Shown: positions 52,155 to 61,698 of the stretch, one piece after another
Layout: the number at the start of each line of letters is the position of its first letter
How positions within the stretch are numbered: position 1 is the stretch's first letter
Assembly (NCBI RefSeq): GCF_902506605.1
Contig: NZ_LR733979.1
Location: forward strand, 872,936-936,935
Direction of reading: 5' to 3'
DNA: 64,000 bases
DNA from: Sphingomonas sp. AX6
Lineage (GTDB): Bacteria; Pseudomonadota; Alphaproteobacteria; Sphingomonadales; Sphingomonadaceae
Translations under genes and position numbers: made by a program
The notes under the pieces: model-generated
Database searches by the model: none
What the model saw: the letters and a program-made list of their open reading frames with translations, nothing else
What the model was told of the DNA's origin: nothing

Positions 52155-53174
52155 GCCATCCCACGCGGCGATGACCGCGTTGCCGGTCTCGCGGCGCAAC
52201 TGGGCGATGCCGCTGTCCGAATGGCGGGTCGGATGCACCCGGTTGGTGAGCAATGTCCAGGCAAGCCCACGCTCGAAATCCACCCACAACCCGGTGCCCG
52301 TAAAGCCGGTATGCCCGATCGTCGCGTCCGAGCACGCATCGCCGCCCGGCCAGCCATCGGCACGCGCCTCCCAGCCCAATGTGCGGTTGGCGTGAACCCG
52401 CGTGCGGATCGCGTCGAGCTCGGATGACGAAGCGCTTCCATTGAGCAACCCGGCCGCGAAATCGAGCACGCCTGCGACTGTCCCGAACAGCCCGGCATGA
52501 CCGGTGCGGCCACCCATCGCGAAGCAATTTTCGTCATGCACCGCGCCTTTCATCACGTGGCCGCGCCAGGCGCATCGCTCGGTCGCGACGGCGGGGCCGG
52601 GCGGCGGCCCCCAGGACAGCCCCTCGCCCAGTGGCAACGCGTCCAGCGTGCCGCCCGTCAGCCGCTCGACCGCAATCCCCAGCAAGATGAAATTGATGTC
52701 GGAATAAACGGGCGGCCCGTGCCGCCATTCGCGTTGCAGCACGAACGCGCGCAGCTGGTCGGGATCGTCGCCATAGGTATAGATCGGCTCAACCGCGGGG
52801 AGGAAGGTGCGGTGCGACAGGCAGTCGCGAAACGTCAGCCGCCGCTCCGCCGCGCCGCCCACGTCATATTGCCTCAGGTCGGGGATGGCATCGATCAACG
52901 GCCGGTCCAGGTCGATCCGCCCTTCTTCAGCCAGCCGCAGAACGAAGCGAGTCGTCGCCATCACCTTGGTCAGCGACGCGAGGTCGAACCAGTGGTCAAT
53001 CGTCAGCGGCTCTTTGCACGGGTCGGTTTGCGCGAACCCGGCAACGCGCGTCGCGCATTGCCCATCCGCCGACACAATTCCCAGGATCGCCCCCGAAACC
53101 CGCCCCGCCACCACACTGGCAGCGGCAGGCGCAAATGCCAGTTCGGCAACATGGGTCAGTGACAATCCGGTCAA
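52128..53174 (-). CDS. Serine hydrolase, beta-lactamase/class C family
   Basis: 348 residues. SLTKVMATT holds the S-x-x-K motif, YSDINFILLG the Y-x-D/N motif, and GHTGFTGTGLWVD the HTG equivalent of KTG. TTG 53174 is chosen because GGAGG lies six bases upstream; an in-frame GTG at 53204 is the alternative. There is no clear signal peptide from either start. It could be a D-aminopeptidase, esterase or peptidoglycan-related hydrolase; being convergent with dacB suggests relatedness only by neighbourhood. Confidence 0.82.
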   Translation of the reverse strand: MTGLSLTHVAELAFAPAAASVVAGRVSGAILGIVSADGQCATRVAGFAQTDPCKEPLTIDHWFDLASLTKVMATTRFVLRLAEEGRIDLDRPLIDAIPDLRQYDVGGAAERRLTFRDCLSHRTFLPAVEPIYTYGDDPDQLRAFVLQREWRHGPPVYSDINFILLGIAVERLTGGTLDALPLGEGLSWGPPPGPAVATERCAWRGHVMKGAVHDENCFAMGGRTGHAGLFGTVAGVLDFAAGLLNGSASSSELDAIRTRVHANRTLGWEARADGWPGGDACSDATIGHTGFTGTGLWVDFERGLAWTLLTNRVHPTRHSDSGIAQLRRETGNAVIAAWDGSIGLGDQV

Positions 53175-53275
53175 ACAACGCCTCCAGCGCAGGTTAAACC
53201 GCACCTGTCGATCACGTTGCCTGTTCGGTCAATCCCAGGTGCGCCACGGCTGAATCGGCGGCAATCACGCTGGCG

Positions 53276-53367
53276 TGGCGGAGACGGAGGGATTCGAACC
53301 CTCGGTACCCTTTAAGAGGTACGACGCTTTAGCAAAGCGTTGGTTTCAGCCACTCACCCACGTCTCC
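53276..53367 (-). tRNA. tRNA-Ser (anticodon GCU)
   Basis: Acceptor GGAGACG pairs with CGTCTCC; the long variable arm typical of serine tRNA is present. The anticodon stem ACGCT/AGCGT encloses loop TTGCTAA, anticodon GCT. T-arm GGGTTCGAATCCC is intact. Discriminator G is followed by an encoded CCA. It lies on the strand opposite eipA. Confidence 0.96.
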
Positions 53368-53533
53368 GGACCGGTGCCGAGCGCGGGCTATAGCGAGCGC
53401 GCCCGCACCGATCAACACCCGTTTACAGGCGAGTTCGGCGCGAAATCGACTCGGGTCATCGCCCGTTCATTGCGCTTCGCCGATGATCGCGCATAGTCGG
53501 TTCGGCAGTGCGCGTTGCGCGGGGGTAGTTGAT

Positions 53534-54325
53534 ATGCGTGGAATTTGGGTAGCGGCGATGGCCGCGTTGTTCGTGGCGGCGACGCCCGCGGCTGCACAGA
53601 TGCAGACGGTCGATCCCAACGACGCGATCGATCGCGACCTGCAACCCGGCTATCAGGACAATTATCAGGCACCGCAGCTGCCAGTCGAACCGGTGGAACC
53701 CGTCTATCAGGATCAGCCCGTACCGGTCGATCCCGCACCCGCCGCTCCCATCCAGCAAGGGGAACCGCGCGTCGCCGATCAGCTCGACATCGCGCCGCCC
53801 AGCGCGATGCCCGGTGCGGCGGACCAGGCCCGTGCAGCCGCCTCAACCTATCGCCGCGACGACCTGATCGGGGCAGCCGAAGGCGTATTCGGCAAGGGCG
53901 CGGCGGGACTTGCGGGCATCATGGAGGATATCCTGCGCGAACAGGGCGAACCCAACGCCTATATCGCCGGGCGAGAGGCATCGGGCGCGTTCATCGTCGG
54001 GCTGCGCTATGGCTCCGGGATCATGCACCACGCGATCGAGGGCCAGCGCCCGGTGTATTGGACCGGCCCGTCGGTCGGGTTCGACGTCGGCGGCGACGCG
54101 GCCAACGTGTTCGTACTCGTTTACAACCTTTACGACTCGCAGGAACTCTACAAACGCTATCCGCAAGGCGAAGGCCGGGTCTATTTCGTCGGCGGATTCT
54201 CGGCCAGCTACATGCGGCGCGGCGACGTGGTGCTGATCCCGGTGCGTCTCGGCGTCGGATGGCGGCTAGGCGTCAATGCCGGTTACATGAACTTCACAGA
54301 GAAATCGCGCTGGCTGCCCTTCTGA
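53534..54325 (+). CDS. EipA-like envelope protein (DUF1134)
   Basis: 263 residues with signal peptide (MRGIWVAAMAALFVAATPAAAQ), then a Pro/Gln/Asp-rich linker (about 25-90) and a C-terminal DUF1134 domain (GAAEGVFGKGAAGLAGIMEDIL, GLRYGSG, YWTGPSVGFDVGGDAA, YFVGGFSASYMRRGDVVLIPVRLGVGWRLG, Y-M-N-F-T). DUF1134 members include EipA, a periplasmic envelope-integrity factor in Brucella. ATG 53534 is chosen for the signal. It ends one base before the convergent dihydroorotase. Confidence 0.85.
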   Translation: MRGIWVAAMAALFVAATPAAAQMQTVDPNDAIDRDLQPGYQDNYQAPQLPVEPVEPVYQDQPVPVDPAPAAPIQQGEPRVADQLDIAPPSAMPGAADQARAAASTYRRDDLIGAAEGVFGKGAAGLAGIMEDILREQGEPNAYIAGREASGAFIVGLRYGSGIMHHAIEGQRPVYWTGPSVGFDVGGDAANVFVLVYNLYDSQELYKRYPQGEGRVYFVGGFSASYMRRGDVVLIPVRLGVGWRLGVNAGYMNFTEKSRWLPF

Positions 54326-54326
54326 T

Positions 54327-55655
54327 CTAGCCGGGGAATTCGGTCGCCTCGAAACGAACGGGGCGACCGCTCGCGGCCTCGGCCAATTGGCCGTCCCACA
54401 TCACGCGCTTTCCACGCACGATCGTCCCCATTGGCTTTCCGGTCAGCGTGCGCCCGGTAAAAGGCGACCAGCCGCAGCGCGACGCCAGCCATGCCTCGTC
54501 GATCGTCCAGCGCGCCTTCAGATCGACGATCGTGAAATCGGCATCATAGCCGACCGCAATCCGCCCCTTGCCCGCAATCCCGAAAATCCGCTGCGCGCCC
54601 GCACTGGTCAAATCGATCAACCGCGCCAGCGTCAACCGCCCGTTCGCGACATGGTCGAGCAGCAGCGGGAGCAAGGTCTGGACGCCCGGCATGCCGCTGG
54701 GGCTCGCCGGATACGGTTTGGCCTTTTCCTCGACCGTATGCGGGGCATGGTCCGATCCGATGACGTCGGGCACGCCCTGCGTCAGCCAATGCCACAGCCC
54801 GTCCCTATGCGCGCCAGACCGGATCGGCGGGTTCATCTGGGCATAGCTGCCCAGTTCGGGATAGGCCTCTTCGCCCGCAAGCGTCAGATGCTGGGGCGTG
54901 ACTTCGCAGCTCGCGATGTCCTTGTTCGCGCCCAGTAACTCCAGTTCAGCGGGCGTCGTCACATGCAGCACATGGATCCGCCGCCGCGCCGCGCGCGCCA
55001 ACGCCAGAATGCGACGTGTCGCCAACATTGCGCTTTCATCGTCGCGCCACACCGGGTGCGATGACGGATCGCCCGCGACACGCAAGTCCGCACGATCGTT
55101 CATCCGCGCCTCGTCCTCGGCATGGATCGCCACCCGGCGCTGGCCGGATGCCAGCACGCGCGCCAGTTCGGAATCCTCGGCAACCAGCAGGCTGCCGGTC
55201 GATGCGCCCATGAAAATCTTGACCCCCGCCGTACCTGGCAGGCGTTCCAGTTCCGCAAGATGCTCGGCATTGGCCGACGTCGCGCCGACATAAAATGCAT
55301 GGTCGCACCACATCCGGTCGCGCGCGCGCGCCAGCTTGTCGGCGACCGCCTCCGCGGTATCGGTGTTGGGATTGGTGTTGGGCATTTCGAAGACTGCGGT
55401 CACCCCGCCCAGCACTGCGGCACGGCTGCCGCTTTCCAGGTCTTCCTTATGCTCCAGCCCCGGCTCGCGGAAATGAACCTGCGTGTCGATCACGCCGGGC
55501 AGGATGTCGAGCCCGGTGCAATCGATCGTCTCGCCCGCATCGCCGTTCGCGCCGATCGCGACGATCTTCCCACCCGACACGCCGATGTCAGCGCGGACTG
55601 GGCCGCTCGGGGTGTGCACCGTCCCATTGGTCAGGATCAGGTCGTAGCTGGGCAT
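54327..55655 (-). CDS. pyrC: Dihydroorotase
   Basis: Cyclises N-carbamoyl-aspartate in pyrimidine synthesis. 442 residues of the class I/allantoinase-like type. Zinc site: DTQVHFREPG (H-x-H equivalent), carbamylated Lys in GVKIFMGASTG, HVLHVTTP and catalytic Asp in GSDHAPHT. FTGRTLTGKPMGTIVRGKRVM near the end is usual. It is divergent from ygfZ, 61 bases apart. Confidence 0.94.
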   Translation of the reverse strand: MPSYDLILTNGTVHTPSGPVRADIGVSGGKIVAIGANGDAGETIDCTGLDILPGVIDTQVHFREPGLEHKEDLESGSRAAVLGGVTAVFEMPNTNPNTDTAEAVADKLARARDRMWCDHAFYVGATSANAEHLAELERLPGTAGVKIFMGASTGSLLVAEDSELARVLASGQRRVAIHAEDEARMNDRADLRVAGDPSSHPVWRDDESAMLATRRILALARAARRRIHVLHVTTPAELELLGANKDIASCEVTPQHLTLAGEEAYPELGSYAQMNPPIRSGAHRDGLWHWLTQGVPDVIGSDHAPHTVEEKAKPYPASPSGMPGVQTLLPLLLDHVANGRLTLARLIDLTSAGAQRIFGIAGKGRIAVGYDADFTIVDLKARWTIDEAWLASRCGWSPFTGRTLTGKPMGTIVRGKRVMWDGQLAEAASGRPVRFEATEFPG

Positions 55656-55716
55656 GATGGGGCTTTCCTAATCGTCCGGCCTTTCGCCGACACGCCGGAG
55701 ACCCTAACTCCTGACC

Positions 55717-56454
55717 ATGACCGATACCACCCCCGGCACCTGGCTTGCCGATCGTGCGCTGATCCGCGTGTCCGGCGACGATATTCGCGGCTTCCTGCAA
55801 GGACTGGTGACGCAGGACGTGCGTCGGGTCGCGCCGGATGCGCCGCAATGGAGCGGACTGCTCACCGCGCAAGGAAAAGCGCTGTTCGATTTTCTGCTGT
55901 GGGATGATGGCAACGCGATCCTGATCGATTGCGAAGCCGCACAACGCGACGCGCTGATCCGGCGGCTGTCAATCTACCGTCTGCGCCGCCCGATTTCGAT
56001 CGAAGCCGTGGAGGGCGGCGTACATTGGTCGCGATCGGACAATCGCGGCGTGCCCGACCCGCGGCTACCCGCACTCGGCAATCGCTGGCTGGCCGAACCC
56101 GGCGAGCCAGCGACCGATTGGCGAGCCCACCGGCTCTCGCTCGGCGTGACCGAAGGAGCCGACGAGCTTGGCCAGGATCTGACGCTCTGGCTTGAGGCAA
56201 ACGCGCGAGAATTGAACGGCACCGCGTTCGACAAGGGCTGCTTCATCGGCCAGGAAAACACCGCACGCATGCATTATCGCGGCAAGGTCAACCGGCGGCT
56301 GATCGTCGCGCCAATCGCGGAGGCCGAGCCCAAGATTCGGGTCGCCTATCCTGACTTGGGCGAGATGGTCGCGCTACGTCGTATCGAAGCACTCGGCGAC
56401 GCGCTGGTCCCCTACTGGATACAGGCGGCGCTGGACGCTCAGTCCACGGACTGA
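55717..56454 (+). CDS. ygfZ: YgfZ/GcvT-like folate-binding protein
   Basis: 245 residues. Folate-dependent factor that helps maintain iron-sulphur enzymes. It keeps the YgfZ signature KGCFIGQENTARMHYRGKVN (around residues 172-192) with its conserved Cys. The N-terminal FLQGLVTQDV and GLLTAQGKALFDFLLW patterns also match. Shorter than E. coli YgfZ, normal for alphaproteobacteria. Confidence 0.9.
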   Translation: MTDTTPGTWLADRALIRVSGDDIRGFLQGLVTQDVRRVAPDAPQWSGLLTAQGKALFDFLLWDDGNAILIDCEAAQRDALIRRLSIYRLRRPISIEAVEGGVHWSRSDNRGVPDPRLPALGNRWLAEPGEPATDWRAHRLSLGVTEGADELGQDLTLWLEANARELNGTAFDKGCFIGQENTARMHYRGKVNRRLIVAPIAEAEPKIRVAYPDLGEMVALRRIEALGDALVPYWIQAALDAQSTD

Positions 56455-56514
56455 ACTGCACCTAAAACCGATCGATCAATGGTCCATCCTATCCAGGTCG
56501 CGCGAATTCCCGAC

Positions 56515-56551
56515 ACAAAGAAAAAGGGAGGCCGGATTGCTCCAACCTCCC
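56515..56551 (-). terminator. Rho-independent terminator of the OmpA-family gene
   Basis: On the minus strand GGGAGG (56551-56546) pairs with CCTCCC (56531-56526) around a 14-base loop and is followed by TTTTTCTTTG. It is 29 bases past the stop of the OmpA-family gene. Confidence 0.82.
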
Positions 56552-56579
56552 CAATTCTCGTTCCCGAAGGAAGCGTGGC

Positions 56580-57686
56580 TTACATGCCCGAACCCGGACC
56601 GTAGGTGATTTCCACACGACGGTTCTGGAGTTCGCGAACACCGTCTGCGGTGTCGACGCGCGGACGGCTTTCGCCGAACGCTTCGGTGGTCATCACACCA
56701 TCCGGGATGCCACGCGAGCCGAGATAGGCGCGCGTTGCATCTGCACGACGCTGCGAGAGACCGACGTTGTAGCTTGCTGCACCCGAGCGATCGGCGTGAC
56801 CTGCCAGCATGACCTGCGCATTACCGCAGTTCTGATAGGCCGACACGGCGTTGTCGAGGATGCCACCGGCTTCCGGCGTGATGTCCGAGCGATCCCACTC
56901 GAAGAACACGATGTACGGGCCAGGCGTGCAGACGACCGGTTCCGGAGCCGGAGCGGGCTCAGGTGCGGGCGGCGGCAGCGGAGCAGGCTCCGGAGCGGGC
57001 GGCGGCGGCGGCGGCGGAGCGCCGAAGTTGAACGTCAGGCCACCGAGCAGGCTGTGCGAACGGAAACGCGAGTTGAGTTCCGCACCCGTCGCTGCCACGA
57101 CATTGACGTCGTCGGCATTGAAGAAGCGATACTTGAAGGTCACGTCGACATTGTCGCTCAACGGAGCGCGAACGCCCGCGATTGCCTGCCAGGCGAAGAC
57201 AGTGTCGCTGTCATCGATCAGAGTCGATGGCAGGATGCCATATTCGTTGTACTTGACGCGAGCGACACCGGCACCACCGCCGACGAAGCCCTGAAGACCA
57301 TCGTCGTCGCCGAAGTCGAGCATCGCGTTGACCATGAAGCTCAACGCAGACGCATCGCCGTAAGCCTGGTTTTCATAGACGCCGACCGGACGTGCGGGAA
57401 ACGCAACGCTGGTGGTGTGCGATTCAACATTCGCTTCGCGGTAGCTGACTTCTGCTTCCAGACGGAAACCGCCGAAGTCATAGCCAACCAGGCCGCCAAC
57501 GTCCCAACCATAGTCCGAATCGGTGCTCAGGATCTGAGCATCGGTGCTTTCAAGCGTGAAATCGATATCTTCGACGATCATCGCACCGCCTTCGACGCCA
57601 ACATACCACGCATTGTCGCGGGCGAGGGCGGGAGTGGCGAGTGCAGTCGTCGCAAGTGCCGCTGTGAGGGCAAGCTTACGCATCAT
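56580..57686 (-). CDS. ompA: OmpA family outer-membrane protein
   Basis: 368 residues. Signal peptide (RKLALTAALATTALATPALA), an N-terminal eight-stranded barrel (about 22-215, with repeated G-Y-x-F-x-x-x-x-x-E patterns), a Pro/Glu/Ala linker (PPPPPPPAPEPAP), then the OmpA peptidoglycan-binding domain: YIVFFEWDRSDITPEA, LAGHADRSGAASYNVGLSQR and ENRRVEITYGP-type LQNRRVEI. AAAGGGG lies five bases before ATG 57686; ATG 57683 is an alternative. A terminator follows. Confidence 0.92.
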   Translation of the reverse strand: MMRKLALTAALATTALATPALARDNAWYVGVEGGAMIVEDIDFTLESTDAQILSTDSDYGWDVGGLVGYDFGGFRLEAEVSYREANVESHTTSVAFPARPVGVYENQAYGDASALSFMVNAMLDFGDDDGLQGFVGGGAGVARVKYNEYGILPSTLIDDSDTVFAWQAIAGVRAPLSDNVDVTFKYRFFNADDVNVVAATGAELNSRFRSHSLLGGLTFNFGAPPPPPPPAPEPAPLPPPAPEPAPAPEPVVCTPGPYIVFFEWDRSDITPEAGGILDNAVSAYQNCGNAQVMLAGHADRSGAASYNVGLSQRRADATRAYLGSRGIPDGVMTTEAFGESRPRVDTADGVRELQNRRVEITYGPGSGM

Positions 57687-57792
57687 AAAATCCCCTTTCG
57701 TTGTTGTCCATACGGACAGCGCAAACTCCCTACTCAAAGGTTGGTTTCCGCGCAAGCGAACAAAAATCGGGAACTGTTGCAGGAACGCCACA

Positions 57793-58302
57793 TTATTCGA
57801 TAGTTGGCGCAATCAGGCCGTGTGACACGAGCCGCTCGATAATAGCCGAAATCGCGGCGCGCGCCTCCGTATCGGACACGCTTCCCCCCATCACGGCGTC
57901 GATCGCTGCTCGACGTGGACCGACGACCTGCCGGCCTTCGATGACGAGGGCGTGGCCCGCCAAGATCCCGGACGTCCACTCGCCCGCCTCGAACCGAACC
58001 GGGCCGGTTCCCGCCAGCCAGACGCACATGCCTTCGAACGGCTCGGCAAAGCGCCACCCCCCTTGCGTCCAGCAGGCGAGATTTGTTTCCGCTCCGGACC
58101 ATGCGCCGGTCGGATCGACGCCGACGATGTGACATTCGCCGGGAAGCGGCGTCGCTGGCGGCGCGCTCGCATCGATTGTGGTCACCACCGGCTGGACCAG
58201 AAAGTCGATCGTCGCCAGCGCTTCGTTGTGGAACAGTTCCTTCTGCGCCTGCCCGGCGTGCAACAGCGGCAGGGCCAATCGATGCGTCGTCGATACGTCC
58301 AT
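57793..58302 (-). CDS. DUF2793 protein (phage/GTA-associated)
   Basis: 169 residues beginning MDVSTTHRLALPLLHAGQAQ then KELFHNEAL, the conserved N-terminal motif of DUF2793 proteins, which occur next to gene-transfer-agent tail-tip genes. A later GAWSGAETNLACW and GGWRFAEPFEGM fit the fold. It follows the tail-tip gene by 24 bases on the same strand and is probably the last gene of the module. Function unknown, perhaps receptor-binding or tail fibre-like. Confidence 0.82.
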   Translation of the reverse strand: MDVSTTHRLALPLLHAGQAQKELFHNEALATIDFLVQPVVTTIDASAPPATPLPGECHIVGVDPTGAWSGAETNLACWTQGGWRFAEPFEGMCVWLAGTGPVRFEAGEWTSGILAGHALVIEGRQVVGPRRAAIDAVMGGSVSDTEARAAISAIIERLVSHGLIAPTIE

Positions 58303-58326
58303 GATTCAAATTCCTTCCAAGCGAAT

Positions 58327-60459
58327 TCAGCTTCTTTCCGGTGCCGTGATGACCAGCGGCAACGAAACCCCCGCCGTCCCCTGCTGTCGAACTTCCAATC
58401 CGGACGCGTCATCGGCCACGACCAATTGCGCGACCTCGGTCGTCGTCTCGACGCCGTTCCACGTTACCCGATAACGCTCCCGCTCTTCGGCCAGCGGCAC
58501 ATCGATCAGGTCGCGCCAGTGCCACCCGTCACGACTCCGCCTGACCCAACTTGCACGCCGCTCACCCATCCCGTCGCTGACGACGCGGCCATGGACCGGC
58601 ATCGGCGGGCGCACCGACCACCCTGTAACTTGTTCCACAACATCGATCCCGCCCTCGCCATCGCCCGTACCGATGGCCGACACGCGCACCGCCCGGCCTT
58701 CGATTGCACCAATCCCGCTCAGTGGCAGCAGTGTGGCCTGTTCGATCAGGACGAAGCGGTCGCCGGGCAACTGCGCGCCGATCGCGAACTCGGTTCCACG
58801 TCGGCCACGCCACAGCTCGGACAATCGCCACCGACCCGCCCCGACGGGCTCGGCGCGGCCGAATTGCATCAACTCGTCACCCACCATCGCCAGGTTCGCG
58901 CCCATATCGAGCGCTGCGATATCCGCATTTGTCAGCGATGCCTGCGGGTTGGTCAGCGTTATTTCAAAGGTGCCGTTGCGGTCGATCAGCGTCGCCGGGG
59001 CCGCCCCAACCGCAGTCTCGATCCTGCCCATCACCGCCACCTCGGCGGTGCGGCCCGCCGCTTGCCAGCTCGCGCCATCGTCGATGCTGGTCGACAGCGC
59101 CGCGCCGCGCCAACCGGCCCCGGTTCCGCACGCCGCCACGAACAATTGCGGGGTGCTCGCGACGCCTTCTGCGGGCGGAAGCTCGATCACCGCGATCCGC
59201 GTTTGGCCAGCGCTCAGGTCGGGCGCAACCCGCGCCTGTCCCGAACTGGCCGGCACGGGAACCGCGCCGAAGGCCAATCGCACCAGGTCGACCCGCACCA
59301 CCATCCGCTCGACCGTGACCGCACGGACCCGCCATCGTCCGGCTTCGCCCGTAACGACGGCGATGGCTCCGGGCGCAATCCCCATCCATCGCCAATCGAG
59401 CGCGATCGTCCGGGTCTCGCGCCCGGCATCGCGACGTTCGATCGCGGCAAGCGCCAATCCGCGCGCGACTTCCGCCGCCATCGCCATGGGCGCATCGATC
59501 ATGATCTCCTGCGCGCCGCTACCCGCGCGCCTTACGCGCTGGCTTCCCACTTGATAGTCGCGCGATGGATCATGGTGGCGCATCACCAGGCCAGTCGGCG
59601 CAGCATAAGCCGGCGCGATCAAACGCGTCGCGATGCGCTCCTCGCCTTCTGCCGCTACATTAACGGCCTCCAGCGGCTGCGCGGCTTCGGTTCCGACGCG
59701 CCAGAATAGATGCCGATCGCTCGCGATCCACCCGCCTGAGACCTCGGCCAGCGTCTCGACGACGCCGCGCTTGCTCTCCCCTGCTGCGGCAAAGCCACCG
59801 AACTGCGGCCCGCCAGCGGTCCCACCAACCTCCGGCGCAATCGCGTCCACGATCGTTCCGGCATCGATCGTTCCAGCATCCGCCTCGATCTCGAATGTCA
59901 GCGACGGAATGCGGTTTCCGAACTCACCCAGCGCCATGTCCTCGAACACGGCATAGGCATGACCGCGATGTGCGGGCGTTCCCGCCATGCCTTCGGCCGA
60001 TGCGATCAACGGATCGATCGGCTGGTCGGGATCGCCCGTATGCAATCGGAACCCGGTGCTCGTCTTCCAGTCGCCCGCCGCCCCCCGCAACAATTTGCCG
60101 TCGGCCCAGATCCGCAACACGCGACGCACGGGTCGAGCCGACAACAATACTGCGAACGACGCCGAATAGCTGTAGCTGGTCGTGGCGGAACGGCCCTTGC
60201 CGCCGCCGGTCGTCGATCGGTTTTCCTTCAACTCGGTGGCCCAGATCACCGTGCCCGCAACCCGCATCGTGCCGAACAGTTTCGGCACCTGGCTGCCATA
60301 GCTCGAAGTCTGGATCGCCAGATCGGTCAGCCGCGGCCCCTCGCGTCCCCGCGGCGCAAAGATCGCGGCATCGGCCTGCTGCCCGACGACCGCGCCGATC
60401 ATCGCCCCGATCGGCCCGCCGATCGCCCCCCCGACCACGGTCAGCGCCAGTGTCGCCAT
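58327..60459 (-). CDS. Phage-like tail tip/host-specificity protein (GTA orfg15 type)
   Basis: 710 residues. The N-terminal glycine-rich hydrophobic segment (GGAIGGPIGAMIGAVVG) and the repeated IQTSSYGSQVPKLFGTMRVAG, AGTVIWAT and SYSYSASFAVLLS motifs are typical of the phage J/gp15-like central tail protein of gene-transfer agents. Later domains resemble baseplate hub and fibronectin-like folds. It is placed directly after the NlpC/P60 gene (10 bases), in the expected GTA order. Confidence 0.85.
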   Translation of the reverse strand: MATLALTVVGGAIGGPIGAMIGAVVGQQADAAIFAPRGREGPRLTDLAIQTSSYGSQVPKLFGTMRVAGTVIWATELKENRSTTGGGKGRSATTSYSYSASFAVLLSARPVRRVLRIWADGKLLRGAAGDWKTSTGFRLHTGDPDQPIDPLIASAEGMAGTPAHRGHAYAVFEDMALGEFGNRIPSLTFEIEADAGTIDAGTIVDAIAPEVGGTAGGPQFGGFAAAGESKRGVVETLAEVSGGWIASDRHLFWRVGTEAAQPLEAVNVAAEGEERIATRLIAPAYAAPTGLVMRHHDPSRDYQVGSQRVRRAGSGAQEIMIDAPMAMAAEVARGLALAAIERRDAGRETRTIALDWRWMGIAPGAIAVVTGEAGRWRVRAVTVERMVVRVDLVRLAFGAVPVPASSGQARVAPDLSAGQTRIAVIELPPAEGVASTPQLFVAACGTGAGWRGAALSTSIDDGASWQAAGRTAEVAVMGRIETAVGAAPATLIDRNGTFEITLTNPQASLTNADIAALDMGANLAMVGDELMQFGRAEPVGAGRWRLSELWRGRRGTEFAIGAQLPGDRFVLIEQATLLPLSGIGAIEGRAVRVSAIGTGDGEGGIDVVEQVTGWSVRPPMPVHGRVVSDGMGERRASWVRRSRDGWHWRDLIDVPLAEERERYRVTWNGVETTTEVAQLVVADDASGLEVRQQGTAGVSLPLVITAPERS

Positions 60460-60469
60460 TCGCCCCTCC

Positions 60470-60874
60470 TCAATCTTGGTCCGGACAGCGCCAGCACGCC
60501 GTCACCGGCCACGGCATCGGCCCCGGTCGTTCGACGACCCGTCCCAACCCCGCATCGGCATGGATCAGCCCGGTGTCGCTCTTGATTCCCAAATGCCATT
60601 GCCGCGCACCGATCCGGAACAGGATCGCGTCGCCCGGCTCGGGATCGGCCGTCATCATCAGCCCGGCCAGGACGGCTACCCGTTCGAACTCGTCCAGCCG
60701 ACCGCTCGTCAGCCGGTATCCGCTCGGCGCCGCAATCATCACGCCCGCGGTTGCGAACGCCGCACGGATCAGCCCGACGCAATCGAGGCCGAAGGCCGGA
60801 TCGCGACCATGCAGCCGAAACCGCGTCCCCACCAACCCACGCGCCGCCTCCATGACGACCGCGTTTGCGCTCAC
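60470..60874 (-). CDS. NlpC/P60 cell-wall peptidase (GTA orfg14 type)
   Basis: 134 residues. Catalytic Cys in FGLDCVGLIRAAF and His in QWHLGIKSD. It opens the peptidoglycan during DNA entry in GTA particles. The start overlaps the DUF2163 stop by four bases. Confidence 0.87.
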   Translation of the reverse strand: MSANAVVMEAARGLVGTRFRLHGRDPAFGLDCVGLIRAAFATAGVMIAAPSGYRLTSGRLDEFERVAVLAGLMMTADPEPGDAILFRIGARQWHLGIKSDTGLIHADAGLGRVVERPGPMPWPVTACWRCPDQD

Positions 60875-61698
60875 CCCCCCGGATACCGGGTCAACAGATC
60901 GATCCCCGGCAGATAGGGCTCACCCTGGAAATTCACCGCATTGGCAAAGCGCCCGACGCACGTCTCCAGCCGCTTGTCGCACCCCTGCTCGATCCGGACA
61001 TGTGCGCCGACAGGATCGAACCGCGGTTCGCGCCGCAGCGTCACGGTCACCCCAGACGACGCAAGCACCGCATCTTCCAATCCCGAATTTCCGCCACCGA
61101 ACCATAATATCCGCCCTTCGGCATAGGCGTTGGAACTTGCCTCAGGCACGTCCAGGGTCAGCACCCGCCCCTCTGCGGCGGCGACCCGCGCGAACTGCCG
61201 TCGCCCTGCCATCGCCACCCGGCACCGCATATCGCCCAGCTCCGCGCGGCAGTCGGGCGACGTCCGCTCGCTCACCGGTGCATCGAGAATCGCCAGCGCA
61301 CCGCGAAGCTCTGCGCTGAATCCACCCGCGCTCAATTCCACCGCCCCGAAACTTCCACCGCCCAGCATCAGATGCGCCCCGCTCGCCCAATCCGCCGCCA
61401 GCACCTCGACCACCGCGCCGTCCCATCGCCCCGCGATCAGCGCGTCTTCGGTAATGGAATCGCCCCCCAGTGCGCCCGACACTTCCATCCCGCCGCCGCC
61501 CGCCGCGTCACCACGGGTGATTGCCGACGGCACCATCCCAGGGGCCGCACGATAAAGCCGGTGGTCGATCACCAGATCGCGGTCGTGCGACGTCAGCCCG
61601 ATCGCAACCCCGTCGCACCGCTCGATCCACCAGCAAAAGGCGATGTTGGTCAGATCGCCCGCTAGCCATTCCGGCGTCTCTGTGTCCGGCACACTCAT
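60871..61698 (-). CDS. DUF2163 protein (GTA orfg13 type)
   Basis: 275 residues. N-terminal TNIAFCWWIERCDGVAIGLTSHDRDLVIDHRLYRAAPG and C-terminal C-D-K-R-L-x-T-C-V-G-R-FANAVNFQGEPYLPG are the family hallmarks; the latter carries paired cysteines as in phage tail proteins. Overlaps its neighbours by four bases on both sides. Confidence 0.9.
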   Translation of the reverse strand: MSVPDTETPEWLAGDLTNIAFCWWIERCDGVAIGLTSHDRDLVIDHRLYRAAPGMVPSAITRGDAAGGGGMEVSGALGGDSITEDALIAGRWDGAVVEVLAADWASGAHLMLGGGSFGAVELSAGGFSAELRGALAILDAPVSERTSPDCRAELGDMRCRVAMAGRRQFARVAAAEGRVLTLDVPEASSNAYAEGRILWFGGGNSGLEDAVLASSGVTVTLRREPRFDPVGAHVRIEQGCDKRLETCVGRFANAVNFQGEPYLPGIDLLTRYPGG

